Position numbers and translations under genes: made by a program | The notes under the pieces: model-generated | Database searches by the model: none | What the model was told of the DNA's origin: nothing | Seen by the model: the letters and a program-made list of their open reading frames with translations, nothing else | Origin: DAINRZ01 sp964634885 | Lineage (GTDB): Bacteria > Bacteroidota > Ignavibacteria > Kapaibacteriales > UBA2268 | Reading direction: 5' to 3' | Assembly (NCBI GenBank): GCA_964634885.1 | Contig: CAZWLN010000045.1 | Coordinates: 1 to 38,742, forward strand | Length of the DNA stretch: 38,742 bases | Part shown: positions 30,517 through 38,742 of the stretch, piece after piece | Position numbering within the stretch: position 1 is the first letter of the stretch | Layout of the letters: each line of letters opens with the position of its first letter

Positions 30517-31218
30517 TTGGGTGTTTTAGAAAGAAAAGAAAGAGAGAAAGAGCAGCGAAAGCAGCAGATCATGGATGCAGGCGAGGAAATGTTTACAAGG
30601 AACGGTTTCCGCAACACAACCATGGACCAGATTGCAGCGCACTGCGAAATTGCCCGCGGGACGATTTATCTGTATTTCAGGAACAAATACGAGCTTTTCG
30701 TCGAGCTGCTCATTCGAAGCCTGGACATCTTCATTTCGGATATTCATGAGAAGCTGAAGACAGCCGAAACCATCGAAGACATGCTGAAAGCGGTGGGAGA
30801 CAGCTACCTGGAACTGTACAGAAAAAAGAGGAACAGCTTCTTCCTGATGAACTTCCACGACACTAACGGTGGCGAAGACGTAGTGCCCCGTGAAAAGCTC
30901 CAAAAACTGATGGACAAGAACAGGGAATTGTGGAGAATTATTGTTGAGATAATCGAAGAAGGCAAAAGCAACGGGTTTTTCAGGAACGACGCCAATTCGA
31001 ATGAGTTTTCAGTAATGCTGTGGTCTGCGAGCAACGGGGTGATCATGCAGATGGACCACATGATGAATTCTCACAAACAACAGGTTGAGTGCTTCGGCAA
31101 TCCTGAAGAATGCAGGGATTTCATCGACACTTTCATCACCATCGACTATGTCGGCATGTTGTACAGGTTGTGGGATTCGCTGATCAGATCGATAATGACA
31201 AAAACAAATGATAATTAA
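30517..31218 (+). CDS. TetR/AcrR-family transcriptional repressor
   Basis: A 233-residue regulator. The N-terminal helix-turn-helix is clear: QIMDAGEEMFTRNGFRNTTM, DQIAAHCEIARGTIYLYFRNKYELF. The C-terminal ligand-binding domain (about 65-225) is all-helical with no specific match. The reading frame opens after a stop at 30502-30504 and has no ATG before the HTH, so TTG at 30517 is the likely start; a later ATG (30571) would cut into the first DNA-binding helix. It is the first gene of an apparent operon with the MFP (22-bp gap) and RND genes and probably represses it, responding to an unknown lipophilic ligand. Confidence 0.92.
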   Translation: MGVLERKEREKEQRKQQIMDAGEEMFTRNGFRNTTMDQIAAHCEIARGTIYLYFRNKYELFVELLIRSLDIFISDIHEKLKTAETIEDMLKAVGDSYLELYRKKRNSFFLMNFHDTNGGEDVVPREKLQKLMDKNRELWRIIVEIIEEGKSNGFFRNDANSNEFSVMLWSASNGVIMQMDHMMNSHKQQVECFGNPEECRDFIDTFITIDYVGMLYRLWDSLIRSIMTKTNDN

Positions 31219-31240
31219 TTATTTAAAAAACAGGTGATCT

Positions 31241-32338
31241 ATGAAGAGTAAGAAACCATTTTTCATAATATCAGGAACTTTCATCATCCTGATTGCAGTA
31301 ATAATGATGAAAATTATGGGTAAGGAACAGCAGGAGAACCAGGAAATTGCCGACAGTAAAATCGCTGTCACGACTGCCGTTGCTGAAATCGGGCAGATCG
31401 ACGGTGCCCTTAATTACACCGGCACAGTCGAAGGCATCAACGAAGCTGCCGTCCTTTCCCAGACATCCGGCATCGTTGTCAGCGTTAACGCTAAAGTCGG
31501 CAACAGATGTGGAGCCGGCAGTGTCCTTGCCGTTGTTGAGAACAATCTGCAGTCTGCCGGTGTGGACCAGGCAAAAGCTACAATGCTGACAGCACAGGTT
31601 AACCTGGAAAAGGCAGGCAAAGACCATGAGAGAATTCAGAGGCTCAAGGGCGAAGAAGCCATATCGCAGGATAAGGTCGAATTGTCCAACCTCAATGTCC
31701 GTGCCGCCGAATCGCAGCTCAAAGGAGCCGAAGCTGCTCTTAAAGTAGCAGAAAAACAGTATTCCGACACATATATCAAGTCACCCATCAGCGGGTACAT
31801 TGCTTCTCGCGACGTCGAAAGAGGCGCGCTGGTAGGCCCCGGAGCCAGAATTGCCTATGTCGTGGACATTTCCGGTTTCAAAGTAAAGATATATGTTGCA
31901 GAGAATGACATTCCCCGTATTAAAATCGGCAAGAAAGTAAGGATTACAATCGACGCACTTGCCGGCCAGGAATTTGAAGGTGAAATTACTGCCATAGGAA
32001 TGGTTACCGGCATGGCAGGCCGTTCATACCAGGTTGAAGTGACTGTCAGGAGAAACCCGAACAAAGACGTCAAGTCGGGTATGTTTGCCCGCTGCAATAT
32101 TGCAGCCGAGTCTGTTTCCAATGCTGTTACCGTACCCGAGAATGCAGTCATAAACAACAACGACGGAACATTCACCGTTTTCGCCATCCAAAACAGCAAA
32201 GCAGTTGAAAAGAAAATTAAAGTAGGCATCAAGTCCAATGGAAAATATGAAGTTCTTTCAGGCATCGCCCCAGGAGAACAAGTAGCCGTAACAGGCAAGG
32301 AAAGATTGCAGAACGGCGTGGAAGTAAAAGCCAAATAA
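31241..32338 (+). CDS. RND efflux periplasmic adaptor (membrane fusion protein)
   Basis: A 365-residue HlyD/AcrA-type adaptor with an N-terminal membrane anchor (FIISGTFIILIAVIMMKIMG). Domains in order: a barrel-sandwich half (VEGINEAAVLSQTSGIVVSV), a helical hairpin (AGVDQAKATMLTAQVNLEKAG ... VRAAESQLKGAEAALKVAEKQY), the second lipoyl half (DTYIKSPISGYIASRDVERGALV), a beta-barrel and a membrane-proximal domain. It has no lipobox. It links an inner-membrane RND pump to an outer-membrane TolC-type channel. AGGTG precedes the ATG; the RND gene follows after 26 bp. Confidence 0.95.
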   Translation: MKSKKPFFIISGTFIILIAVIMMKIMGKEQQENQEIADSKIAVTTAVAEIGQIDGALNYTGTVEGINEAAVLSQTSGIVVSVNAKVGNRCGAGSVLAVVENNLQSAGVDQAKATMLTAQVNLEKAGKDHERIQRLKGEEAISQDKVELSNLNVRAAESQLKGAEAALKVAEKQYSDTYIKSPISGYIASRDVERGALVGPGARIAYVVDISGFKVKIYVAENDIPRIKIGKKVRITIDALAGQEFEGEITAIGMVTGMAGRSYQVEVTVRRNPNKDVKSGMFARCNIAAESVSNAVTVPENAVINNNDGTFTVFAIQNSKAVEKKIKVGIKSNGKYEVLSGIAPGEQVAVTGKERLQNGVEVKAK

Positions 32339-32364
32339 TCAATCAGGACAAAAAGGATAATAAT

Positions 32365-35300
32365 ATGAAATTAACAGAAATAGCAATTAAAAGGCCTGCC
32401 TTCATGACAATGATCTTCTCATTGCTTGCAGTCCTCGGCATCTTCAGCTATTCGATTATGGGCGTCGATCTGCTGCCTAAGATGGACTGGCCAATGGCCT
32501 TCGTCGTAACGGTCTATCCCGGCGCAGGCCCTAAGGAAGTCGAAACACAGGTCTCCAAACCAATCGAAGAAGCTCTGTCTTCTCTCAACGGATTGAAAAG
32601 TGTAAGGACATACTCGAGTGAAAACGCTTCGTTTACAATGGTTGAATTCAACATGAGCGTCGATGCGGATGTCGCACTGAACGACGTGGAGCGAAAGATC
32701 AACGAAATCAGGATTAACCTGCCCGACGACATTAAACAGCCGCAGGTTTCAAAGGCTGACCTCAACGCTTTGCCGATTCTCAGGATTTCGATTACTTCGA
32801 ACATGGACCCGCAGGCTTTCTACCAGTTGATTAAAGACAAGATCAAACCGACCTTAGAGCAGGTTGAAGGCGTCGCCTCAATTACCATTGTCGGCGGCAA
32901 CCAGAGAGAAATCAGGATTGAAGTCGATAACGACAAGCTCAAGTCCTATAACCTTTCCATTACACAGGTTACACAGGTACTCGCTGCCGAAAACCTGGAC
33001 TTCCCCACGGGACAAGTTGACGAGAAAGAGAAAAATTACATTGTCAGGGTTGCAGGTAAGTTCGACAACCTGGACCAGATCAGGAACATCATCATCGCTT
33101 CGCTGCCGACGGGCACCATCAGGCTGTCGGACGTCGCCGATGTCATAGATACCTATAAAGAAGACTATTCCATCAGCAGACTCGCCGGCCAAACCAGCAT
33201 CGGGCTGATTATTACGAAGGCGTCCGACGCCAATTCGGTTAAGACTTCCGAAGAAGTTCAGGCAAAGTTTGACAACCTGGAAAAAGAATTTGCAGGGAAT
33301 AATGTCAAATTCAACATAGCCCAGGACCTTACGGAGTTTACCAAGGAGTCGGTTAGCGACGTCATGCGCGACTTGGGACTGGCAATTCTAATGGTAGCCA
33401 TCATCCTGTTCCTGTTCCTGCACAATGTACGGAACTCACTGATAATCATGCTGTCAATTCCTACATCGCTGATTTCTACGTTTATTTTTATGAATATCTT
33501 CGGTTTCACCATTAACCTTATTACTCTCATGGCTCTGGCCCTGGTCATCGGCATCCTTGTGGACGACTCCATTGTGGTTCTCGAGAACATACACAGGCAC
33601 CTGGAGCGTGGCGAGGACCAGGTGACGGCGGCAATCAAAGGTAGAAGCGAGATTGGGCTTGCAGCCATTGCCATTACCCTTGTGGACGTGGTGGTATTCC
33701 TGCCGGTTGCCATGGTCAGCGGCATCGTCGGAATGATATTCAGGGAATTCGGTATTACAATTGTAGTATCAACCCTGTTCTCGCTGTTCGTCTCATTCAC
33801 TTTGACGCCTATGCTGGCATCCCGCTGGTCAAAAGTAGTCCATTTCACTAAGGATACGCTCCTGTCTAAGTTCATCAAATGGTTCGAAGCAATGTTCAAG
33901 AGGCTTGAAGTCGGATACAGGAACATCCTGGACTGGTCTTTGGGCCACAGGAAGACCATCATATTTACTTGTGCAGGCTTACTTGTCCTAAGCATTGCCT
34001 ATCTGCCTCTCGGTTTGATCGGTACCGAGTTCATGCCCGGTGTTGACAAAGGCGAATTCTCCCTCAATCTGGATATGCCCCTCGGAACAAACATCGACAA
34101 GACAAATGAAGCTGTCAGCCAGGTCGAAGAAATCATAAAGAATACTCCTGAAGTCGAGAAGTATTACACAAACGTAGGCATGCAGGAAAACTCTTTCGGC
34201 TCGATTGACAAGTCCTATTACGGCCAGATACAGGTTAAACTGAAACCTAAAAATGAGAGAAGGCCAACACAGGAAGTAATTACCGAAGTCCTGGCTAAGG
34301 TTAAGAAAGTGCCGGGTATCGAGGCAAAGGCAGCGCTGATTGGCTTGTTTGGCGGCGCCGACGAATCACCGATATATATCGAAGTGAAAGGTTCCAACCT
34401 CGACTCGCTGATTGTTGCAGCCGACAAGGTTCTGGCAATAGTCAAAAAAACCAGGGGAGCCCGCGACGCCGAGTCTTCATGGGAGGAAGGGCAGCCGGAA
34501 GTAAAAGTTATCGTTGACAGGACAAAGTGCGCCAACAACGCCCTTACACTGGGAGAAGTGGCTTTGACGCTGCGTAACGCCCTCGAAGGAGACCTTTCGA
34601 CGAAATACAAGGAAAATGACGTAGAATATGATATGCGTGTCATCCTGTCGAAAAACAACAGGAACAATCCGGAAGACGTCGGCAGCATCATTATACAGAA
34701 CAGGCTGGGACAGCAGATCAAACTCAGCGAGGTAGCACAGGTTTACTACGGCAAGGGCCCTTCGCAGATTACACGTAAGGACAGGACCAGGGTAATAACC
34801 GTAACGGCAAACCTCGACGACAGCAGGCCTATGGGTGAGGTCCTCGACGAAATCCGCGCCCAGACAGATAAGCTCGAACTGCCGGGCGACGCACAGGTGT
34901 TCTACGCCGGAACGGCAGAGGACATGGCAACAATGTTCATCGACATGTTAATGGCGATAATGTTTGCAGTACTCTTCGTGTATATGATCATGGTGAGCCT
35001 CTTCGAATCATACATCTATCCCTTCGTGATCATGTTCTCACTGCCGGTGGCCTTGTTCGGCGCTTTTACCGGGCTGATGCTTACAGGCCTCAATATGAAT
35101 ATGTTTTCCATGATTGGTGTAATGATGTCGATTGGCCTTGTTACAAAGAACGCCATCCTCCTGGTGGATTATACCAATACGCTCCGCAAGGAGGGATTGT
35201 CCGTTAAAGACGCCCTGCTCACGGCAGGCCCTGTAAGGCTCAGGCCAATCGTCATGACGACGGCTACGATGATATTCGGTATGCTCCCGCTGGCAATGGC

Positions 35301-35499
35301 TATGGGTTCCGGTGGCGAAATGAGAAGCGGGCTTGCCGTTGTGGTAATCGGCGCTCTTCTCAGCTCGACGCTGCTGACTCTGGTGCTGGTACCCGTAATG
35401 TACACCATCATGGACGGGATAAAAGAAAAAATTGCATCCTGGGGTAAGAAAGAAGAGAAATTCTCCTTAGATAAATTCAAGGCCGCAGAAGATAATTAA
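32365..35499 (+). CDS. RND-family efflux permease (AcrB/MexF/HAE1-like)
   Basis: A 1044-residue inner-membrane transporter of normal length for the HAE1 RND family. Visible signatures: the N-terminal KRPAFMTMIFSLLAVLGIFSY helix, LLPKMDWPMAFVVTVYPGAG, the proton-relay motif GILVDDSIVVLENIHRH in TM4 (Asp400, Asp401) and GLVTKNAILLVDY in TM10 (Lys928), plus the second-half repeat FMPGVDKGEFSLNLDMP. By family it pumps drugs, detergents or lipids out using the proton gradient; the substrate is unknown. AAGGATAATAAT precedes the ATG. It is the last gene of the TetR-MFP-RND operon, closed by a strong terminator. No TolC-family gene lies in the operon. Confidence 0.96.
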   Translation: MKLTEIAIKRPAFMTMIFSLLAVLGIFSYSIMGVDLLPKMDWPMAFVVTVYPGAGPKEVETQVSKPIEEALSSLNGLKSVRTYSSENASFTMVEFNMSVDADVALNDVERKINEIRINLPDDIKQPQVSKADLNALPILRISITSNMDPQAFYQLIKDKIKPTLEQVEGVASITIVGGNQREIRIEVDNDKLKSYNLSITQVTQVLAAENLDFPTGQVDEKEKNYIVRVAGKFDNLDQIRNIIIASLPTGTIRLSDVADVIDTYKEDYSISRLAGQTSIGLIITKASDANSVKTSEEVQAKFDNLEKEFAGNNVKFNIAQDLTEFTKESVSDVMRDLGLAILMVAIILFLFLHNVRNSLIIMLSIPTSLISTFIFMNIFGFTINLITLMALALVIGILVDDSIVVLENIHRHLERGEDQVTAAIKGRSEIGLAAIAITLVDVVVFLPVAMVSGIVGMIFREFGITIVVSTLFSLFVSFTLTPMLASRWSKVVHFTKDTLLSKFIKWFEAMFKRLEVGYRNILDWSLGHRKTIIFTCAGLLVLSIAYLPLGLIGTEFMPGVDKGEFSLNLDMPLGTNIDKTNEAVSQVEEIIKNTPEVEKYYTNVGMQENSFGSIDKSYYGQIQVKLKPKNERRPTQEVITEVLAKVKKVPGIEAKAALIGLFGGADESPIYIEVKGSNLDSLIVAADKVLAIVKKTRGARDAESSWEEGQPEVKVIVDRTKCANNALTLGEVALTLRNALEGDLSTKYKENDVEYDMRVILSKNNRNNPEDVGSIIIQNRLGQQIKLSEVAQVYYGKGPSQITRKDRTRVITVTANLDDSRPMGEVLDEIRAQTDKLELPGDAQVFYAGTAEDMATMFIDMLMAIMFAVLFVYMIMVSLFESYIYPFVIMFSLPVALFGAFTGLMLTGLNMNMFSMIGVMMSIGLVTKNAILLVDYTNTLRKEGLSVKDALLTAGPVRLRPIVMTTATMIFGMLPLAMAMGSGGEMRSGLAVVVIGALLSSTLLTLVLVPVMYTIMDGIKEKIASWGKKEEKFSLDKFKAAEDN

Positions 35500-35531
35500 T
35501 TGGGTTAACATAGAATAGACAACCGGACAAA

Positions 35532-35567
35532 GCCGGGGCAGGTGATACAATCTGTCCCGGCGTTTTT
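35532..35567 (+). terminator. Rho-independent terminator of the efflux operon
   Basis: GCCGGGGCAG (35532-35541) pairs with CTGTCCCGGC (35552-35561) over ten base pairs including one G-U, with a 10-nt loop, followed by TTTTT (35563-35567). It lies 32 bp after the RND stop codon. Confidence 0.9.
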
Positions 35568-35670
35568 GTATTATTTATTACAGGAGGCAATTTGCGTCCT
35601 TTTTATTAATCCCGGATAATGCGTTAGAAGTTGTAAATATCACATATATAATTGTTATATAACTATTTAC

Positions 35671-35713
35671 AGTTTTCCACTCCTTGGATAAGGAGGGGCC
35701 AGGGGTGGTTGGA
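35671..35713. repeat. REP-like CTCCTT-GGAT-AAGGAG hairpin with G-rich tail
   Basis: Arms CTCCTT (35680-35685) and AAGGAG (35690-35695) flank the GGAT loop; the tail continues GGGCCAGGGGTGGTTGGA. It is the same family as 19479-19522, 19649-19692, 38605-38642 and the partial copy at the right edge. The rest of this gap (35568-35843) is AT-rich; TAATTTTG at 35801-35808 matches the -7 promoter consensus, but no clear -33 box precedes it. Confidence 0.85.
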
Positions 35714-35843
35714 TATTCCGTGTTTTGGGTTATCTAATACACAATCCGGGTTAATCAGCCTATTATCAATTACTACTTATGTAATTTCCTGATAATTCAA
35801 TAATTTTGTATAAATGAATATGAACAAATAGAGAAAAGATACT

Positions 35844-38459
35844 ATGGCTTTGGCAAGGATAATAACAGCAGCGGCAATCAGCCTGACGATAATTACAACC
35901 GGCCTTCACGCAGGCGCTTTCGACCCCCGCGTCAAAGAAGGCGACAAAGAGTTGAAAAAGAAAAGGCAGGAATGGATCGACGCAATGCACAATTGCGAAC
36001 CCGGTGTAAACTGGAAACTCATCGACGGACAGACAAGAGCTTCCAGGCAGGCAATGAAAATCGGCAGCCTCGCCGATCTGCCCGACAAAGGCAGGAAAAA
36101 CAGGACTGCCGGTAACACGGAAGTGATTGCCAACGGAAAAATTAAAGGCACATGGATAGAAAAAGGCAGCAACAACCAGGCAGGAAGGGTAATGACTGCC
36201 GACATCGACTTCGACAGAAACCTCATCTACCTCATCTCACAGGGTGGAAACATCTGGAGGGGAACCCTTGAAGGTAAGAACTGGGCCTGCCTCAACAACC
36301 TTCAGCAGTTCGACGGCTCATTCATCAGGCTCATCAATACGGGCAAGGCCGTGAAAAGGGTAATCATCGCCGACAACAACAGTGTCTTTTACACAGATGA
36401 CGAGGGCGCCACCTGGATTGAAACCAAAGGTACGGATAACATAAAAAAATGGGGCAGCATCAAGCGCATGATCGTCCTTAACAACAACGTCAGTACGATG
36501 TACCTGATCTCCAATGAATGGGATTACCAAAACTGGCGCGCCATCTCTGCTATTTACCAATCGACCGACAAAGGAGAGAGTTTCACAAAGATCAAGATAT
36601 ACGGCAAATCGGAGAATCTGCTCGACATGTGGGCCCCGCGGTATGATTCGGACATAGCATACTATCTCAGCAGGGACACACTGTTTACACTCGACGCCGA
36701 CGGCATCAGCCAGGAATTCACATTGTGCAACTGGCAGGCATCAGGTGGCAGCCTTTCCGGTGTCCAGTCCTTCATGCTGCAGGGAAGTTCATACGACGGT
36801 AGGACATCCCTGAACCTGGCAATGATCGCCAACAGTTCCCCAAAGGCCAATTTCTACATCTCGATGGACAAAGGCGCATCCTGGTCGAAAACAGGTACTC
36901 TCGACGAGAGCCCGTTTACGAGGAACAGCTTCCGCGTATCATCGGTGGACGAAGGCACAATGTTTTTCGGCAATGTCGAACTCAGTGTTACCTCGAGCAA
37001 AGGCAGTTCCTGGAAGGTAATGAATAAATGGGGAGAGTACTACAGCGATGTAAAAAATAAACTACACGCTGATATTCCTTCCATCGACATTTTCAGGACA
37101 CCCGACAGCGTCGAGATTGCCCTCGTCTCTACCGACGGCGGCCTTTACATCACCGATGAAAACTTCGCTAAAGTAAGCAATCTCTCGCTCGAAGGCCTTA
37201 ACGTATCACAGTATTACGATGTACTGACAAGCGAAATCAAACCCGATGTCGTTTTCGCCGGCGCCCAGGACCAGGGATTTCAGCGCTGCCTCAGAGACAG
37301 CGGCTCCACTCTCGGATTCTCCCAGATCATCTCCGGCGATTACGGGCACCTGACAAGCGGCGACGGAGGCTATACGCTATGGTCTGTCTATCCCGGATTT
37401 GCCCATGTCTATACGAACGCAACAGGCCAGGAGACAAGGTATTCATGGGATTTCGCGGGAGAAGGATGGTTGTGGATGCCTCACATCATTGCCGGGCCCG
37501 GCAGTTCGAAGACAGCTTACATTGCTGCCGGCGGCGCCACAAGCCAGGAGTCGAACCTATGGGAACTGACACTTAATTCTAATAACATTACACATAAAAA
37601 ATATGATTTCGATTTCATTAAGGCTTCCAACGGCGGTAAGCTTGCAACCATCGGCATCTCAACCATCAATACCAAAGTTTTCTATGCAATCACAACAAAT
37701 GGAAAATTCTTCAGTTCTACGGACTCCGGTATTAACTGGAAGATGAGCGAAAACTTTACCGGGCCGGGCAACCATTATTTCTACGGATCGGCGATACTGC
37801 CGTCTGCAAAGCAGGCAGGCAGGCTATTTGTTGCCGGCAGCGGCTACAATTCCGACTCCCATCCTGTCTATGTCTCCAACGACAACGGCATAACATTTAT
37901 GCCTGCTGACAGCGGGCTGCCCAAAACCCTGGTTTACGGCCTGGCTCAGAGCAGCGATGAGAAGCTCCTCTTCGCCGCCACTGAAGTCGGCCCCTATGTA
38001 TATATAGTAGAGGATTCGGTCTGGCATGACCTGTCCGGCTATTCTGCCCCGGACCAGACATACTGGAGTGTGGAGTTTGTACCTTCAAAGAATTCGGCAC
38101 GTTTTGGCACCTACGGCAGGGGTATCTGGGATTTCCGTATTGATGAGTTGAAACTCGGTGTTAATGATGGGAAGGCAGATATCGTTCCCGGCTTGACAAT
38201 CGGCGCCTCCCCTGTTCCTTTCGACGGCATCGTCAGCATTGCAGCAGGAACAGACAGGGCTGTCAACGCCGTAATCAGGATATTCGACCTGGAAGGCCGT
38301 GTCGTCAATACTCTGTTTGCCGGCGAAATGGCAGCAGGTACAACAAAGTACTCATGGGACGGCAGGAGCAGCGACGGGTACGAAGCCCCCGCCGGCAATT
38401 ACATTGCGGTGCTGTCCGCAGGTGGAAATACTTCCTTCGTGAAGATAGTAAAACAATAA
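35844..38459 (+). CDS. T9SS-sorted Asp-box (sortilin/sialidase-like) propeller protein
   Basis: An 871-residue secreted protein with a signal peptide (MALARIITAAAISLTIITTGL). The central region carries Asp-box (BNR) motifs of the form S-x-D-x-G-x-x-W/F: TDDEGATW (about 184), STDKGESF (about 239), SMDKGASW (about 340), STDSGINW (about 625) and SNDNGITF (about 678). This indicates one or two beta-propellers like those of sortilin (VPS10), xyloglucanases and sialidases. No sialidase arginine triad was identified, so enzymatic activity is not implied. The C-terminus (about 785-871) is a FlgD-Ig-like T9SS sorting domain with YSWDGRSSDGYEAPAGNYI and the final KIVKQ. It is monocistronic and repeat-flanked downstream. 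Confidence 0.9.
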   Translation: MALARIITAAAISLTIITTGLHAGAFDPRVKEGDKELKKKRQEWIDAMHNCEPGVNWKLIDGQTRASRQAMKIGSLADLPDKGRKNRTAGNTEVIANGKIKGTWIEKGSNNQAGRVMTADIDFDRNLIYLISQGGNIWRGTLEGKNWACLNNLQQFDGSFIRLINTGKAVKRVIIADNNSVFYTDDEGATWIETKGTDNIKKWGSIKRMIVLNNNVSTMYLISNEWDYQNWRAISAIYQSTDKGESFTKIKIYGKSENLLDMWAPRYDSDIAYYLSRDTLFTLDADGISQEFTLCNWQASGGSLSGVQSFMLQGSSYDGRTSLNLAMIANSSPKANFYISMDKGASWSKTGTLDESPFTRNSFRVSSVDEGTMFFGNVELSVTSSKGSSWKVMNKWGEYYSDVKNKLHADIPSIDIFRTPDSVEIALVSTDGGLYITDENFAKVSNLSLEGLNVSQYYDVLTSEIKPDVVFAGAQDQGFQRCLRDSGSTLGFSQIISGDYGHLTSGDGGYTLWSVYPGFAHVYTNATGQETRYSWDFAGEGWLWMPHIIAGPGSSKTAYIAAGGATSQESNLWELTLNSNNITHKKYDFDFIKASNGGKLATIGISTINTKVFYAITTNGKFFSSTDSGINWKMSENFTGPGNHYFYGSAILPSAKQAGRLFVAGSGYNSDSHPVYVSNDNGITFMPADSGLPKTLVYGLAQSSDEKLLFAATEVGPYVYIVEDSVWHDLSGYSAPDQTYWSVEFVPSKNSARFGTYGRGIWDFRIDELKLGVNDGKADIVPGLTIGASPVPFDGIVSIAAGTDRAVNAVIRIFDLEGRVVNTLFAGEMAAGTTKYSWDGRSSDGYEAPAGNYIAVLSAGGNTSFVKIVKQ

Positions 38460-38742
38460 TCTGTTTTGAACTCGGGAATATTATTGGACTGTTGCCGGTA
38501 AGGAGAGCCTGTTTAGAATTCTGAATTCTGAATTCTGAGCCGAGCGCAGCGAGACCGGCGCAGCCAATGCTGAATGTAAGAAAAAGCCGAACCAAAGCGG
38601 CTTTCCCCTCCTTGGATAAGGAGGGGGCAGGGGGTGGTTGGACTTCTTCAGTTCGTCAAGTTCACAAAGAATGCTGAATTCTGAATTCTGAATGTAAGAA
38701 AAAGCCGAACCAAAGCGGCTTTCCCCTCCTTGGATAAGGAGG
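38460..38742. repeat. Repeat mosaic at the right edge, with a 118-bp-period duplication
   Basis: After about 50 bp of unique DNA come GAATTCTGA runs, a 33-bp GAGCCG element (38537-38569), a hairpin AAAGCCG/CGGCTTT (about 38583-38604), the CCCCTCCTT-GGAT-AAGGAGGGG hairpin (38605-38626) with G-rich tail, 9-nt tandem units (38651-38668) and more GAATTCTGA. The 52 bp at 38573-38624 recur exactly at 38691-38742, where the window ends inside the second copy. Confidence 0.9.
38537..38569 (+). repeat. 33-bp GAGCCG element, plus-strand copy
   Basis: GAGCCGAGCG, CAGCGAGACC, GGCGCAGCCAATG; 31 of 33 bases agree with the reverse complement of 15347-15379. It is preceded by three GAATTCTGA-type units. Confidence 0.9.

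Noticed and set aside
30501..30749. ATG-initiated 82-residue frame at the start of the TetR gene
   Set aside because: It is out of frame with the clear TetR HTH and has an improbable composition rich in Cys, His and Arg; the HTH frame with TTG start is real.
33258..33995. Antisense 245-codon frame opposite the RND permease
   Set aside because: It is Met/Ser/Thr-rich low-quality sequence mirroring the RND transmembrane helices; shadow.

Overview
The window looks like a chromosomal segment of a Gram-negative member of the Bacteroidota/Chlorobiota (FCB) group, most likely an uncultured Ignavibacteria- or Kapabacteria-like lineage. Three large secreted proteins end in type IX secretion (T9SS) type A sorting domains. 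There is a carboxypeptidase-regulatory/plug/barrel TonB receptor typical of the group, and one intergenic promoter matches the Bacteroidota -33/-7 consensus (TTTG/TAnnTTTG). Many genes also have readable Shine-Dalgarno sequences (GGAGG, AGGGGA, AGGTG), which are rare in Bacteroidia and fit a Chlorobiota/Ignavibacteria placement better. The placement is an inference from gene content.

Layout. 1-5915: purB and an alkyltransferase-like protein (minus), then a Nudix CoA-pyrophosphatase, a POTRA/Omp85-like barrel, queE and a SpoIIE-type phosphatase (plus). 6022-9969: minus-strand genes for a secreted JAMM-like unknown, an M16 non-catalytic subunit, a VOC protein and a CorA transporter. 10062-15109: a secreted PA/M28/PDZ peptidase and a 975-residue T9SS cargo protein. 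15559-19394: a lipoprotein, a PsbP-like exported protein, YifB, a CBS-pair protein (minus) and a GDPD (plus). 19391-20307 is a gene-free repeat island. 20308-25398: an unknown anchored protein, a YdeI-family protein, more repeats and a TonB-type receptor. 25593-28539 is an AT-rich minus-strand three-gene cassette in which two related Cys-rich secreted proteins flank a T9SS-sorted propeller protein; it ends in strong hairpins. Upstream of it on the plus strand is a candidate small RNA (about 28620-28699). 29093-35499: a TlpA-like thioredoxin protein, then a TetR-MFP-RND efflux operon with a likely operator and a good terminator. 35844-38459: an Asp-box T9SS protein. The window ends inside another repeat cluster.

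The most distinctive feature is the intergenic DNA. Several gaps are mosaics of short repeat modules: heptamer arrays, GAATTCTGA runs, a 33-bp GAGCCG element, two hairpin-plus-G-rich-tail (REP-like) families, 9-nt TTYRTMAAG tandems, a GCCCCAGCGGGGC element, AACCTTCCGA hairpins, a roughly 100-bp dispersed repeat and a 170-bp near-perfect tandem duplication. Some modules reach into genes and supply stop codons (purB, GDPD). No tRNA, rRNA, CRISPR array, transposase or T9SS machinery gene was seen. The two best candidates for undescribed biology are the Cys-rich/propeller cassette and the nearby small RNA.
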